Counted from the first letter of the stretch, positions 1 to 6,423 are shown. The stretch is 11,590 nucleotides of DNA from Nostoc sp. CHAB 5715 (GCF_020829685.1 NZ_JAIVFR010000095.1:1-11590); one strand, 5' to 3'. Notes: generated by a model from the sequence alone, not told the origin. Translations and numbers: made by a program.

Positions 1-429
1 CTATTGAAACTGACAAATATAAGCGCCTGGTTGCAGAGGTGTTTGTCGAGAATCGCAGTGTCAACATGATTATGGTGCAAGAAGGGCAAGCTGTTGTTTA
101 TCGTCAGTATCTCAAAGGCTGTCCAGAATCTAGAGATAGTTTGTTACTCCCGTGAGAGCTATGCCAAACAACAGCGTTTAGCATTCTGGAGTTAGGCTAA
201 TCCTATAATGCCTTGGGACTTCCGCCACAGAGCTACCCAAAAGACAAATTCACAACCCATCCAACCGCAGCAACAGAATAACTGTGATCCCTCTTACCCA
301 GATTTTTGTCTGACCAAAAATTCACCCGATTTGAATTGCCGAGATATCACGCAAAGAAGGTTTAGAGTCTTGCCACCTGACCCTCATGGTTTTGACCGAG
401 ATGGAGATGGCATTGGGTGTGAACGGTAG
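1..429 (+). pseudogene. SNase/thermonuclease with Excalibur domain, 5'-truncated by window edge, frameshifted
   Basis: Remnant of a secreted staphylococcal-nuclease-like (thermonuclease) protein with a C-terminal Excalibur calcium-binding domain. From base 3 the reading is IETDKYKRLVAEVF..., the SNase segment with the conserved TDKYxR-L element, then VQEGQAVVYRQYL, and it stops at 153-155. Homology resumes in another frame (KQQRLAFWS, an in-frame TAG at 193-195, then MPWDFR...) and runs to 429 through the Excalibur signature DRDGDGIGCE. Compared with the second copy at 8597-9134 there is one extra base between about 143 and 156, plus a sense-to-TAG change. Over the last 73 residues the copies match at 63 positions (hand count). 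The start lies outside the window. The 208-429 segment could in principle be translated from its own ATG as a lone Excalibur peptide, but nothing supports that. Confidence 0.85.
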
Positions 430-477
430 AAAGCTTTAGTAAAGTATTTGGTGATTTAGTCTATTTTCTCCCCTGCC

Positions 478-495
478 CTCGTGCTTTTTCACGAG
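478..495 (+). terminator. Short hairpin after the SNase remnant
   Basis: A perfect 6-bp stem, CTCGTG pairing with CACGAG, closes a pyrimidine loop. It is followed by AAAATTT rather than a run of T, so it would be only a weak intrinsic terminator. It may separate the broken nuclease from the toxin-antitoxin operon. Confidence 0.3.
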
Positions 496-517
496 AAAAT
501 TTAGGAGGTGCGATCGC

Positions 518-523
518 TATACT
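518..523 (+). promoter_or_regulatory. Candidate -10 box of the toxin-antitoxin operon
   Basis: TATACT lies about 30 bases before the antitoxin ATG and immediately after a HIP1 octamer (510-517). No convincing -35 hexamer is visible at the expected distance, so this is only a candidate. Confidence 0.25.
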
Positions 524-552
524 AGAAACAGAAATCTTATCTATTAACTGTA

Positions 553-819
553 ATGACGATCAAAGAATTGCTATTACAAGAAATTGACAACACTCCAAAC
601 GAATTGCTGGAGGATCTACTTGGGTTTTTGAAATCACTCAAAACAGCCCCCAAACAGCCACTAGGTATATACAGAGAACTCTTAGAACGCATTGATTACC
701 TGGAAACAATAGTAGGTATTCGTAAAGGACTAGATGAGTTTGAGCAGGGTGAAGGAATTCCGTCAGACCAAGCCTTGGCAGCCCTAGAACACAAATTTGG
801 CATTCCGCCTCGCCCATGA
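553..819 (+). CDS. Type II antitoxin-like protein upstream of a ParE/RelE-like toxin
   Basis: 88-residue acidic, helical protein. Residues 1-30 (MTIKELLLQEIDNTPNELLE...LGFLKSLK) resemble the short helical DUF2281-type region common in cyanobacterial small proteins. Residues 48-86 (YLETIVGIRKGLDEFEQGEG..., ending in KFGIPP) resemble the C-terminal toxin-wrapping tail of Phd/RelB-type antitoxins. The stop TGA at 817-819 overlaps the ATG of the downstream toxin frame (816-818) as ATGA, the usual translational coupling in toxin-antitoxin operons. The reading frame is intact, unlike its partner. The protein is expected to bind and neutralise the toxin and to repress its own promoter (family knowledge). 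No recognisable N-terminal DNA-binding motif is clear by eye, so the repressor role is uncertain. Confidence 0.7.
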   Translation: MTIKELLLQEIDNTPNELLEDLLGFLKSLKTAPKQPLGIYRELLERIDYLETIVGIRKGLDEFEQGEGIPSDQALAALEHKFGIPPRP

Positions 820-1134
820 GTTACCAGGTTCTTATTCAACCCACTGCCTTCCTTAGAAATCGAAACATCCTATCGTTGGATGTGCGACAACCTGAGTGCT
901 GAAGTAGCCAATAACTGGTATTATGAACTTCAAGACGCGATCGCTTCACTGAAAGAATTTCCTAATCGCTGTAGCATCGCACCAGAAGCATCAGTGATTG
1001 GTCGTGAAATTCGGCAACTCTGGGTTGGAAAGCGAAGAAAATATCGAGTTTTATTTGTCGTGTCAGAAAATACTGTAGCAATTCTTCATGTTCGCAACAG
1101 TCGCCAATCTGATCTAGGTGAAGAATCCGATTAA
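816..1134 (+). pseudogene. ParE/RelE-family toxin, frameshifted
   Basis: The ATG at 816-818 opens MSYQVLIQPTAF and then runs out of frame to a stop at 900-902. The rest of the toxin continues in the +1 frame from 853 (LEIETSYRWMCDNLSAEVANNWYYELQDAI...) to TAA at 1132-1134. Skipping one C in TTCCTT (849-854) restores a continuous protein of about 105 residues, the usual ParE/RelE length. It ends with the typical IRQLWVGKRRKYRVLF...VAILHVRNSR core, containing the basic and RVLF strands of the family. Active members are mRNA interferases (RelE) or gyrase poisons (ParE); this one should be inactive unless frameshifting rescues it. The site is not a known programmed-frameshift signal. A sequencing error of one base would also explain it. 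Confidence 0.8.
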
Positions 1135-1143
1135 GGGTTTTGG

Positions 1144-1371
1144 TTAACATAGAAATTCCCCTGACATTGCAAATAAAGTATGCCCAAGACTTGGAACATT
1201 AAGATAGATAACTATATTCAAGCCAACCCCAACTGCATCATTGCCACCGTACTCAACCCTGTGATAGTTAGAGCAACCGATGCAGGCTGCTGGTCTAAAA
1301 ACTTGTTCGTCAAACTCGAAATCGAAACCGAAATCCTCCGAGTAGTCTGCATGAATCGTGCTAGATGTCAC
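1144..1371 (-). CDS. Small hypothetical protein with CxxCxNYH motif
   Basis: 75 residues from a GTG at 1369-1371. The N-terminal half reads like a real protein: an acidic stretch (DYSEDFGFDFEFDEQVF) followed by CIGCSNYHRVEYGGN, a Cys-x-x-Cys-x-Asn-Tyr-His arrangement that I associate with small conserved cyanobacterial proteins of unknown function, perhaps metal-binding. After YGGN the sequence (DAVGVGLNIVIYLN...) looks much less protein-like, so the 3' half may be frameshifted or replaced. The overlapping plus-strand frame 1180-1386 is compositionally unconvincing and is treated as its shadow. No clear ribosome binding site is visible. Confidence 0.45.
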   Translation of the reverse strand: MTSSTIHADYSEDFGFDFEFDEQVFRPAACIGCSNYHRVEYGGNDAVGVGLNIVIYLNVPSLGHTLFAMSGEFLC

Positions 1372-1451
1372 CTCAGTAGGAGGTAGAATCGTAGGATCTT
1401 AGCAGTCTGCTCCTCTCCATTCCATCTCCCCGAAATACCTATTGAGCCAAA

Positions 1452-2090
1452 ATGACTATTACCTGCAAACTTCTTTTACAAAATCACGCTCAAGATTGGC
1501 AAGAAGCAACTGTGCATCCCTTTCTAGAACAGTGTCAATTAGGTATAATTCAACCCCAGCAATTCAATACATGGTTGATGCAAGATTATCTGTTTGTTGT
1601 GGAATTTACGCGGATGGTAGGGCGAGTATTAGCCAGCGCACCTCCAGAACATTTTGATGTGATACTTGGAGGACTGGCAGCTCTTAAAGACGAACTCAAT
1701 TGGTTTCAAGAAAAAGCTACCCAACGACAACTGAATCTTAATATAAAAAAACAACCAACCTGTAGAGAATACTGTGAATATATGCAGAGTCTTGCAGACA
1801 AGCCTTATCCTATACAAGCAACTGCATTTTGGGCTATTGAATTAGCCTATAATCAAGGTTGGCAACTACCAGGTAAGATGCCTGCACCTTACAATGAATT
1901 TGCACAAAGATGGGGAAATACTGATTTTACAAAATATGTAAAACTTTTGTCACAGCAAGCTGATGAGGTTTTAGAAACGGCACAGGAAGATATTCAAAAA
2001 CAAGCTGAAGAATCTTTTTTAATGGTAGCAAAATTTGAACATAATTTCTGGCAGATGGCTTTTCACACAGCACAGCATAAATCAAAATAG
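1452..2090 (+). CDS. TenA/THI-4 family protein (TenA_E class, no active-site Cys)
   Basis: 212-residue all-helical protein of the TenA family, full length. Family landmarks: W41-x-x-Q-D45-Y-x-F-V, ELNWF (81-85), Y107-C-x-Y-M, a conserved AFWAIELAY helix (125-133), RWGN (153-156) and SFLMVAKFEHNFWQMAF (188-204) with the C-terminal Glu196 at the site of the family's catalytic Glu. Classical TenA_C enzymes carry the nucleophilic Cys in the helix corresponding to 122-133; this protein has none, and AFWAIE is the pattern of the plant/bacterial TenA_E group. Known TenA_E proteins salvage the thiamin pyrimidine by hydrolysing degraded amino-pyrimidine derivatives, so a cytosolic thiamin-salvage role is likely. 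No thi gene or TPP riboswitch is visible nearby. The ATG start fits the family N-terminus. Confidence 0.88.
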   Translation: MTITCKLLLQNHAQDWQEATVHPFLEQCQLGIIQPQQFNTWLMQDYLFVVEFTRMVGRVLASAPPEHFDVILGGLAALKDELNWFQEKATQRQLNLNIKKQPTCREYCEYMQSLADKPYPIQATAFWAIELAYNQGWQLPGKMPAPYNEFAQRWGNTDFTKYVKLLSQQADEVLETAQEDIQKQAEESFLMVAKFEHNFWQMAFHTAQHKSK

Positions 2091-2232
2091 TTTTCAACGG
2101 ACGAGTGTGAAACGCTGGAAAATTCTTCTTAATTTCTTACATCTGAACCTGCAACCCCACACCCAAAAACCAGTAATATCAAAGGTTAGTGCTTTTCAAG
2201 CGTGCCATTCAATTATGATCCAATATTCGGAA

Positions 2233-3656
2233 TCAACTTAACCGGAACATGATCTTAGCAAGCTTGCCAAACCCTTGAGTAAAGGCATATTCAATCTCTG
2301 TGGGATCACAAATCTCTGTTAGTTTGGATTTCAGCCCAGGAAGTTCTCTAACCTCAATACAGATATTTACATATACGTCTTTAGTTTCCACATGGAATAG
2401 TCCAGCATTTATGTTTAAAAAATCACCTGTTAGCATTGAACAGTAAGTTAAGGATTCAAGCCATTGTGATTTGTACTTCATTCTAAAATAATTATCGCCT
2501 AAATTCTTTTTGAACTTAGATGACTTTTCCTGTGGTTTTGGTTCCCAGAATATACTATTCTCCAACTGCCCAAGAGCTTCTATTGTCGTTGCATTAGTTG
2601 CCACATTGCTACTGCCTTGTTGTTTTAGCTTTCTCTGTTCAACAAAAGACATAGCCAGGATGCGGTTCTTATGTCGCTCAAAAGCTTCCTTGTACAGTTC
2701 CCATGCTTTTTTGGTAATTGCTGATTGAGATGGCTCAACCATTTTAACGATTTCGCGCCAATCTCCAAGAGTAAATCTAGTAATATTTTCAATAAAAGCG
2801 ATGAAAATGGCACTATAAATTTTAGTGGGATTCGCACCCCGTAAACCTTGCCTTCGTAAGCATTCAGTAACTAAGTTTAATCTGTAAGCAGAAACAGAAA
2901 GGTCAATTTCTGTAAGATCAAGGCTAAAACCCTGTCTAAGTCGGATTCTACTAAAACTTGGCTTTGCAGCATTCTCTTTAGTAGTAAAATCAATCGTTTC
3001 ACCACAGCTTGGACAAATAGCTTGGTGATGTTGAATCAGCACTCCATCGTTGTCAACTTCGGCATCAAAATTAGCTAATTCTTCAGAAAGCGGTTTAAAA
3101 ATATGGGTGCAATTCTCACATTGGATTAAGCCTTTGTTTTGTATTTCTGATATAGTTTCAGGCAATAAACTCCATTTGCGTGGCTCATCAGGAAGCCCAT
3201 GTTTTTTCCAATTATCGGTAATATCAATAATCACCGCAGTTGGTTTGAAAGTGTAAGTTCTTAGAACCCGCCCCAGCATTTGCACTCATCTAATATCAAA
3301 AGTCCAATCTTCATTGGCAACTCTAATACCTCTCGTCTGCTCAACGTTTGAACGCTAGCAACTTGGATTCTCCGTTCGGGATTAGCCAGAACACCTGCCT
3401 TGATAATCCCAACTGGTTCACCGATAATTTCTGAGAGTTTTTCGGCAGCTTGAGATATCAACTCAATCCGATGGGCAATGACTAAAACTTGCTTTCCTTG
3501 GTCAAAGAATTTATGAGAAATATGTGCAAAGCACACCGTTTTCCCGGCGGCTGTCGGGAGTTGTCCAAGCACTCGCCTATTACCTTGATCCCAAGAATTC
3601 CAAATATCTTTTATCCACTGATGTTGATAATCTCTAAGTTCGTAGATAACAGGCAT
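2233..3656 (-). pseudogene. DEAD/DEAH-box superfamily 2 helicase with central deletion
   Basis: The N-terminal part (3656 down to about 3283) has the Q-motif-like LRDYQHQW, Walker A PTAAGKT (residues 34-40), motif Ia AHR, ASVQTL, and motif II ILDEC (121-125), where DECH would be expected. It then jumps to motif VI QMLGRVLR in another frame and continues from about 3285 to 2233 with a four-Cys zinc-ribbon pattern (CENC, CPSC at residues 56/59 and 91/94 of that frame) and a roughly 250-residue helical tail. Motifs III-V are missing, so the ATPase cannot be functional. The N-part frame stops at 3261. Its ATG (3654-3656) has GAGG about 8 bases upstream, and two 23-bp direct repeats lie just beyond that. 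Such helicases occur on cyanobacterial plasmids and integrated elements. The tail alone might be expressed from GTG at 3285; no evidence supports it. Confidence 0.88.
3280..3291. repeat. 12-bp word at the helicase deletion junction
   Basis: TTGCACTCATCT spans the point where helicase motif II joins motif VI. The identical 12-mer, in the same orientation, spans the internal deletion junction of the second thermonuclease at 8945-8956. Confidence 0.6.
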
Positions 3657-3672
3657 TTAATCTACCTCAACA

Positions 3673-3718
3673 ATGATTTTTCTCCCGTGGGAATAATGAT
3701 TTTTCTCCCGTGGGAATA
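3673..3718. repeat. Two tandem 23-bp direct repeats upstream of the helicase
   Basis: Perfect tandem duplication: units 3673-3695 and 3696-3718, each containing TTTTTCTCCCGTGGGAAT with the imperfectly symmetric core CCCGTGGG. They occupy the short gap between the 155-residue membrane ORF (stop at 3726) and the helicase start (3656). The position fits an operator or leader element acting on the helicase, or a local slippage duplication. Confidence 0.75.
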
Positions 3719-3725
3719 TTGCTCA

Positions 3726-4193
3726 TTATCCCATAAGCTCATAAACCATGTGGTCTTGAAGTTCCCGTCGTGCTGAATCTGGGTTTTTGCCGCGTAAGGC
3801 GTGGGCTTCGATTACCTGAACACCCACAGAAACCATAAATGCCAAATAAAATAAGGGGTTGAACAGTGCAAACGGCACATTTAGCCAATTCCAAGTCGGC
3901 TCAAACCACGGGCATACAGGGGGCCCAGTAAAGATTAATTGCCAAGTTGAATCAGCACTAATCATGGAACCGCCGATAAATAAAATCCCGCCAACTAACG
4001 CACGACCTGCACCACCGTTAGCAACAAACTGATTGACGATCGCAGCGGCAGCCCTAATGGGTAAGCCAACAATCATCACAACAGCTTTGGCACAAAAATC
4101 GATGATTTCACCAAGCGATCGCTTCTTACCCTTGGGTTTACCATCAGTGTTACCAGTGCTATTACTTTCTGCACTTGATGAACCTAACGCCAT
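3726..4193 (-). CDS. Hypothetical membrane protein (155 aa)
   Basis: Not recognised. Residues 1-27 are Ser/Gly/Lys-rich and probably disordered (GKPKGKKR). Hydrophobic segments lie at about 31-52, 64-80 and 104-129, followed by a charged cytosolic-looking tail with RGKNPDSARRELQDHMVYE. The ATG (4191-4193) overlaps the upstream gene's TAA as TAATG, and AGGAG sits 7 bases before it, so this start is well supported and translation is coupled to the 136-residue gene. The two are an operon. The context (a helicase downstream, a repeat cluster upstream) suggests an element-borne function, possibly conjugation, replication or partition, but no motif identifies it. Confidence 0.75.
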   Translation of the reverse strand: MALGSSSAESNSTGNTDGKPKGKKRSLGEIIDFCAKAVVMIVGLPIRAAAAIVNQFVANGGAGRALVGGILFIGGSMISADSTWQLIFTGPPVCPWFEPTWNWLNVPFALFNPLFYLAFMVSVGVQVIEAHALRGKNPDSARRELQDHMVYELMG

Positions 4194-4603
4194 TATTTTC
4201 TCCTACTTTGTTTGATATTTTGAACACTTTTACAAATTCCAAAAGCTTTGTACTTCCACTTCCAAATTCCTTCTTCAATCCGCCCAATACACCTACCCGT
4301 TGCGTCAAAAACATCAACAATCTCATCATCTTGATAAAAGGTTGTGTCTGGTCTGGGATTGCGTTTACTGTTGTCAAAGTAATTAGTAATTCTCAACTTG
4401 CGACTTGTGGGCATCACTCCTGCCTCATATAAGGCATCACTAGTTTTTGCCCGTTCTTCTATGCGGGAACGTTCTAATTCTTCTGTGGCTTTTAGCCGTT
4501 GAAGCTCTGCATAAGCCCCCAACTTGGGTACTAAAGGGATAATTACAGGCAATATGCAGATGCCAACACCAACCAAAGCTAAATACAGTTGTTTCTTATA
4601 CAT
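4193..4603 (-). CDS. Hypothetical single-span membrane protein with coiled coil (136 aa)
   Basis: Not recognised. One N-terminal membrane span (about residues 5-27), then a Glu/Arg/Leu-rich segment (32-55) likely to form a coiled coil, then a soluble domain with YQDDEIVDVFDATGRCIGRIEEGIWKWK (90-117) that reads like a small beta-rich fold, and a basic tail. First gene downstream of the GTTTCAY cluster (4649-4791), which lies about 45 bases before its ATG and may control it or serve as a DNA site for a partner. It overlaps the next gene by one base. No convincing ribosome binding site precedes the ATG at 4601-4603. Confidence 0.7.
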   Translation of the reverse strand: MYKKQLYLALVGVGICILPVIIPLVPKLGAYAELQRLKATEELERSRIEERAKTSDALYEAGVMPTSRKLRITNYFDNSKRNPRPDTTFYQDDEIVDVFDATGRCIGRIEEGIWKWKYKAFGICKSVQNIKQSRRK

Positions 4604-4648
4604 GAGACTACTGTGCTATAGCGCGTTCTTAGTACAAATTTTTCCCAT

Positions 4649-4791
4649 GTTTCACACATATCTTTAATAAGGCGTTTCATGTTTCACGTTTCATGTTTCA
4701 CGCGGGGGAATGCTGTTTCACGACCCTGAAACACTGATGAAACCGTTGAAACAGTTTCATGAAACAGTTGTGTGAAACAGTTTTATGAAAC
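4649..4791. repeat. Cluster of 13 GTTTCAN heptamers (parS-like half-sites)
   Basis: Seven plus-strand copies begin at 4649, 4674, 4681, 4688, 4695, 4715 and 4754. Six minus-strand copies cover 4726-4732, 4737-4743, 4746-4752, 4759-4765, 4772-4778 and 4785-4791. Four copies at 4674-4701 are perfectly tandem, alternating GTTTCAT and GTTTCAC, and two overlap as the 12-bp palindrome GTTTCATGAAAC (4754-4765). The octamer TGTTTCAC or its complement, which is exactly one arm of the bacterial parS consensus TGTTTCACGTGAAACA, occurs five times (4648, 4680, 4694, 4714, 4772), but no full parS is present. The cluster fills most of the gap 4604-4808 between two minus-strand genes. Plausible roles are a centromere-like site, replication iterons or a multi-site operator. 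Confidence 0.85.
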
Positions 4792-4808
4792 ACTATCGCC
4801 CATCACTA

Positions 4809-5081
4809 TTACTTTGATGCCCGTCTCAAAAATGTCAATCCTGCACCAACAAGTAATGCCAAGGGAATGAATATCCCGCTACCAATTAATCCAGTAGCGA
4901 CAACGCTACTAACGATATATGCACTACCACCTAAAGCGCCAACAACTGAAGTAGCAAACAATCCCGTACTGAGAATATCCATGTCCTGATTTTTCCTTTG
5001 ATGAGTTAATAGCTCTTGAAGTAATCGAATTTCGGCAACAGTGGCAACAGTTTCATTTTGGATCTGTAGCAATGCCGCCAC
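4809..5081 (-). CDS. Hypothetical small membrane protein (90 aa)
   Basis: Not recognised. Residues 1-32 form an amphipathic, Gln/Glu-rich helix (LQIQNETVATVAEIRLLQELL). After that come two Gly-rich hydrophobic segments, about 37-60 and 62-85, ending in a basic RRASK tail, so the protein resembles a membrane hairpin. The start is GTG at 5079-5081, 14 bases after the stop of the upstream 135-residue gene, so the two are probably co-transcribed. No Shine-Dalgarno is visible, as is common in cyanobacteria. Its 3' end borders the heptamer cluster. Confidence 0.65.
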   Translation of the reverse strand: MAALLQIQNETVATVAEIRLLQELLTHQRKNQDMDILSTGLFATSVVGALGGSAYIVSSVVATGLIGSGIFIPLALLVGAGLTFLRRASK

Positions 5082-5095
5082 TGTTTTATAAGCTT

Positions 5096-5503
5096 CTAAA
5101 ATCGGATCTGTGTCCCCATCGACGAAACTCTCTCCCGTAACGAATTGAGTCGTACTTTGAGTTGTTCCTTTTTTCGGATCGACTCCCCCAGTCTTGTTGA
5201 GGCTTCTTCTGCCAAATTAATCAAACTCTGATCTATCTCGGTAATCTGGTTATCAACTTCCAACATGGATTGTTCAGCAAAGGCATCCAACACCGTCCCC
5301 TTGGCTCCAATCAAGGATTCCATGAACAATAAAGCTCCTGTAACACCAGTTGATGCACCCAAAATCTTAGATTGCTCATTTTGAACGGCTATAGCACCAG
5401 AAATAGTCTCTTTATCAGCCGCAGTCAACTTGTATGAGGCTTGTTGAATTGCCTGTGGGAGTAGTCCATTTTTTAACGTACCATACCGTACAAGAATTTG
5501 CAA
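5096..5503 (-). CDS. Hypothetical helical/coiled-coil protein (135 aa)
   Basis: Not recognised. Residues 15-45 are helical and polar. A Gly/Ala-rich hydrophobic stretch at 48-68 (ILGASTGVTGALLFMESLIGAKG) could be one weak membrane segment. Residues 75-130 form a long heptad-like coiled coil (VDNQITEIDQSLINLAEEAS...). The only good start in frame is TTG at 5501-5503. The frame stays open further upstream without ATG or GTG, so the N-terminus is uncertain. The gene faces away from the plus-strand gene at 5552, with a 48-bp divergent gap between them. It leads the run of four minus-strand orphan genes toward the helicase. Confidence 0.6.
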   Translation of the reverse strand: MQILVRYGTLKNGLLPQAIQQASYKLTAADKETISGAIAVQNEQSKILGASTGVTGALLFMESLIGAKGTVLDAFAEQSMLEVDNQITEIDQSLINLAEEASTRLGESIRKKEQLKVRLNSLRERVSSMGTQIRF

Positions 5504-5524
5504 ACATAACGTAAACTGCCGTAC
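5486..5524. promoter_or_regulatory. Divergent intergenic control region with paired CCGTAC words
   Basis: CCGTAC occurs at 5486-5491 and 5519-5524, on either side of the start of the leftward gene and just before the rightward one. The neighbouring plus-strand gene looks like a ribbon-helix-helix protein, so these could be its operator half-sites. This rests on two short words only. Confidence 0.25.
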
Positions 5525-5551
5525 TATCAGAAGATTATTTCTCTGTTGTGT

Positions 5552-5821
5552 ATGCCGAAATCAGGATTTAAAACAATCACAGTACCGGACTGGATTGTTG
5601 ATGAAATTAAGAGACAGCCTGACTATAAAGGGAATCAAGCTGCCACTTTGGGGGCACTCGTTAGGGATGGTGTTGCGGCTCGTGGCGGAGAATTGGAAAA
5701 CCCAGCAATATTCCTTGCACGAGTACTGAATCACTTACCTAATTGGGAGCGGCGCGAATCCTGGGAGTTGGCGCTGACTATTTTAAGTTGGTTGCAAGAA
5801 ACAGAGCGCCCTTCTAGTTAG
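5552..5821 (+). CDS. Possible ribbon-helix-helix DNA-binding protein
   Basis: 89 residues from ATG 5552-5554, preferred to the TTG two codons upstream. The N-terminus GFKTITVPDWIVDEIKRQ has the pattern of an RHH strand followed by a helix. A second helix (NQAATLGALVRDGVAARGG) follows at the expected spacing. The C-terminal part (PAIFLARVLNHLPNWERRESWELALTILSWLQETE) is helical and Trp-rich, and not recognised. RHH proteins act as dimers on DNA, as antitoxins, plasmid copy-control or partition factors. It is the first of three same-strand genes, with 31 bases to the DUF5674 gene. Confidence 0.5.
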   Translation: MPKSGFKTITVPDWIVDEIKRQPDYKGNQAATLGALVRDGVAARGGELENPAIFLARVLNHLPNWERRESWELALTILSWLQETERPSS

Positions 5822-5852
5822 CTTTGATGATATTACAGAGGTTTTCAGCTGT

Positions 5853-6185
5853 ATGATTTTGCTGTTACGCGAACGCGCAACCCCGGAGCAACTTGAACTT
5901 TTGCTGCAACAGCACAAGTTCTACATCAAAACCGCAGTCGATATCGAGCGTCGGGTACTGGTTGGTGGTGGTGGTCTACACGCTGATTGTGAAGAAAAAT
6001 TGCTAGATGACGGTAGTAGACAACAAGATATTTGGGCTGCCAGTTTTATGCCAATAACTGGAAAAATCATTTATGAGTCGATGGTTAATCTTCGTCCCCG
6101 GCAAAATAGGTCAATGGAGATATTGGACTCTAATATTAGAGAAAGGGTTGCTCAAATCATTATCGAATTCCTAGGAAATTTATGA
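5853..6185 (+). CDS. DUF5674 family protein
   Basis: 110 residues matching, from memory, the cyanobacterial DUF5674 family along its whole length: the start MILLLRERATPEQLE, the core YIKTAVDIERRVLVGGG-LHADCE, then DGSRQQDIWAASF and NLRPRQNRSMEI. The many invariant charged residues (DIER, HADCE, GSRQ, RPRQ-RSMEI) suggest a ligand-binding or catalytic surface, but no function is established to my knowledge. The family often occurs as short genes next to toxin-antitoxin-like or mobile loci. The stop TGA overlaps the ATG of the next small ORF by 4 bases. GAGG about 13 bases upstream of the ATG is a weak ribosome binding site. Confidence 0.8.
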   Translation: MILLLRERATPEQLELLLQQHKFYIKTAVDIERRVLVGGGGLHADCEEKLLDDGSRQQDIWAASFMPITGKIIYESMVNLRPRQNRSMEILDSNIRERVAQIIIEFLGNL

Positions 6186-6373
6186 TCGAATTGACACCGA
6201 GACAACAAATTTTTATGCAAGATGATGTGACTACACGTTTACGTCGTCTAGCTACACACTTGTCACAAATTCAATCTTTGTGGACTCAAGGCTCATCAGA
6301 GGATTTAATACTGGTTTTGGTTGATGAATACTTTGGGGTTGAATCGTCTTTTACGACGACGACGGAGAACTAA
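6182..6373 (+). CDS. Small hypothetical protein coupled to DUF5674
   Basis: 63 residues, not recognised. Its ATG overlaps the DUF5674 stop as ATGA, which strongly suggests translational coupling. It is mainly helical (TPRQQIFMQDDVTTRLRRLATHLSQIQSLW) with an acidic second half (EDLILVLVDEYFGVESS) and a Thr-rich tail. The size, coupling and composition would suit an accessory or antitoxin-like partner of the DUF5674 protein, but this is inference from arrangement alone. Confidence 0.55.
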   Translation: MIELTPRQQIFMQDDVTTRLRRLATHLSQIQSLWTQGSSEDLILVLVDEYFGVESSFTTTTEN

Positions 6374-6423
6374 CTTACTACTTGGAGCTAGAGGTAAAGA
6401 TGATTGAACTATCTTCTGAATTT

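Noticed and set aside
816..902. Programmed +1 frameshifting in the toxin gene
   Set aside because: TTC-CTT is not a recognised +1 slippery context and there is no stimulatory stop codon or structure at the site; a mutation or sequencing error is simpler.
1180..1386. Plus-strand 68-codon frame
   Set aside because: Overlaps the more protein-like minus-strand CxxC frame and has no recognisable fold or ribosome binding site.
2035..2241. Plus-strand frame overlapping the end of tenA
   Set aside because: Starts inside the TenA coding sequence in another frame and continues through non-coding sequence.
2510..2728. Plus-strand open frame inside the helicase tail
   Set aside because: Antisense shadow of the zinc-ribbon/helical tail; Cys/Phe-rich composition without any domain.
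4680..4701. A complete parS site
   Set aside because: TGTTTCAC is followed by GTTTCAT rather than GTGAAACA, so only half-sites are present.
4649..4791. CRISPR array interpretation of the GTTTCA cluster
   Set aside because: The units are only 7 bp, occur in both orientations and have irregular or no spacers, unlike CRISPR repeats of 23-37 bp with unique spacers.
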